The translations under genes and the position numbers were made by a program. Positions 63,814 through 64,000 of a stretch of 64,000 bases of DNA are shown here, one piece after another. The notes beneath the pieces were generated by a model. It searched no databases and was not told where the DNA came from. It worked only from the letters and a program-made list of their open reading frames with translations. Origin of the DNA: Rhynchopus euleeides (lineage: Eukaryota > Euglenozoa > Diplonemea > Diplonemida > Diplonemidae); NCBI GenBank assembly GCA_963210315.1, contig OY723260.1:806001-870000 (forward strand), read 5' to 3'. Positions within the stretch are counted from its first letter, which is position 1; each line of letters begins with the position of its first letter.

Positions 63814-64000
63814 TCACTCGGAAGTTTCGGCGTCCGAAACGTACGCCCACTCTCCCCAATCCTCCTCCATGTCGACATCGATGTCGACATGGACGCGGGC
63901 CCTTTTCTCCTGGGGCTCCTCGGGGTGCGGCCCAACCTCCCTCCTGCGCTCTGCCGGTGCCGCCTGTGTGGGAGGCAGCTGCGGCGGTTCTTCCGGCTGA
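63814..64000 (-). CDS. 3' end of a gene running off the window
   Basis: 61 codons to a stop at 63816-63814. Pro/Gln/Ala-rich, then RARVHVDIDVDMEEDWGEWA and ending YVSDAETSE. The acidic-aromatic end looks like a conserved tail. The codons for HVDIDVDM are a perfect 22-bp palindrome (ATGTCGACATCGATGTCGAC plus AT). Product unknown because most of the gene is outside. Confidence 0.6.
   Translation of the reverse strand, partial: QPEEPPQLPPTQAAPAERRREVGPHPEEPQEKRARVHVDIDVDMEEDWGEWAYVSDAETSE

Noticed and set aside
1-64000. tRNA or rRNA genes
   Set aside because: I looked for cloverleaf-like and conserved rRNA words and saw none that I could support by eye.

Overview
The window looks like nuclear DNA from a unicellular eukaryote. 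Genes are split by GT-AG introns, there are no bacterial-style operons, and long poly-G/poly-C runs and many families of small inverted-repeat transposons fill the gaps. An ACAA2-type thiolase, a SYS1 homologue, an F-box protein, a class III nucleotide-cyclase exon and a ubiquitin-like/DUF4116-repeat gene suggest a protist. The strong one-strand gene bias and the DUF4116 repeats would fit a chromerid or dinoflagellate-like alveolate, but that placement is inference.

Left third (1-30 kb): ordinary, mostly minus-strand genes. They are a two-exon hypothetical gene (462-1240), a single-pass membrane protein (12640-13761), an F-box protein (14822-16417), SYS1 (20106-20899, two exons), 3-ketoacyl-CoA thiolase (23091-24978, three exons), a ubiquitin-like plus DUF4116-repeat gene with duplicated introns (25121-27756), and the 3' exon of a ubiquitin-specific-protease-like gene (28640-29812). 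Between and inside them lie two foldback elements of about 1.15 kb, a piggyBac-like MITE, and two families of about 110 bp MITEs, one of which sits in introns.

Middle and right (30-62 kb): repeat-dominated. An unclassified TIR element (30014-33053) and a nearly identical inverted partial copy (59823-62071) bracket about 27 kb of mostly tandem repeats. The core is two arrays of a GGGCGACCT-based minisatellite (38.4-49.2 kb and 50.4-57.6 kb) that contain a co-amplified 417-bp MITE. Further arrays follow, and an exon of a nucleotide cyclase sits alone between two of them (58207-58394).

The most striking pattern is that at least six arrays with different sequences share a 31-bp unit built from parts of about 10 and 21 bp, so unit lengths move in steps of roughly one DNA helical turn (10, 21, 31, 41). 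A second pattern is a set of clusters built from short self-complementary words, each with a different word. The far right end holds a truncated coding fragment (62352-62636) and the 3' end of a minus-strand gene that runs off the window.
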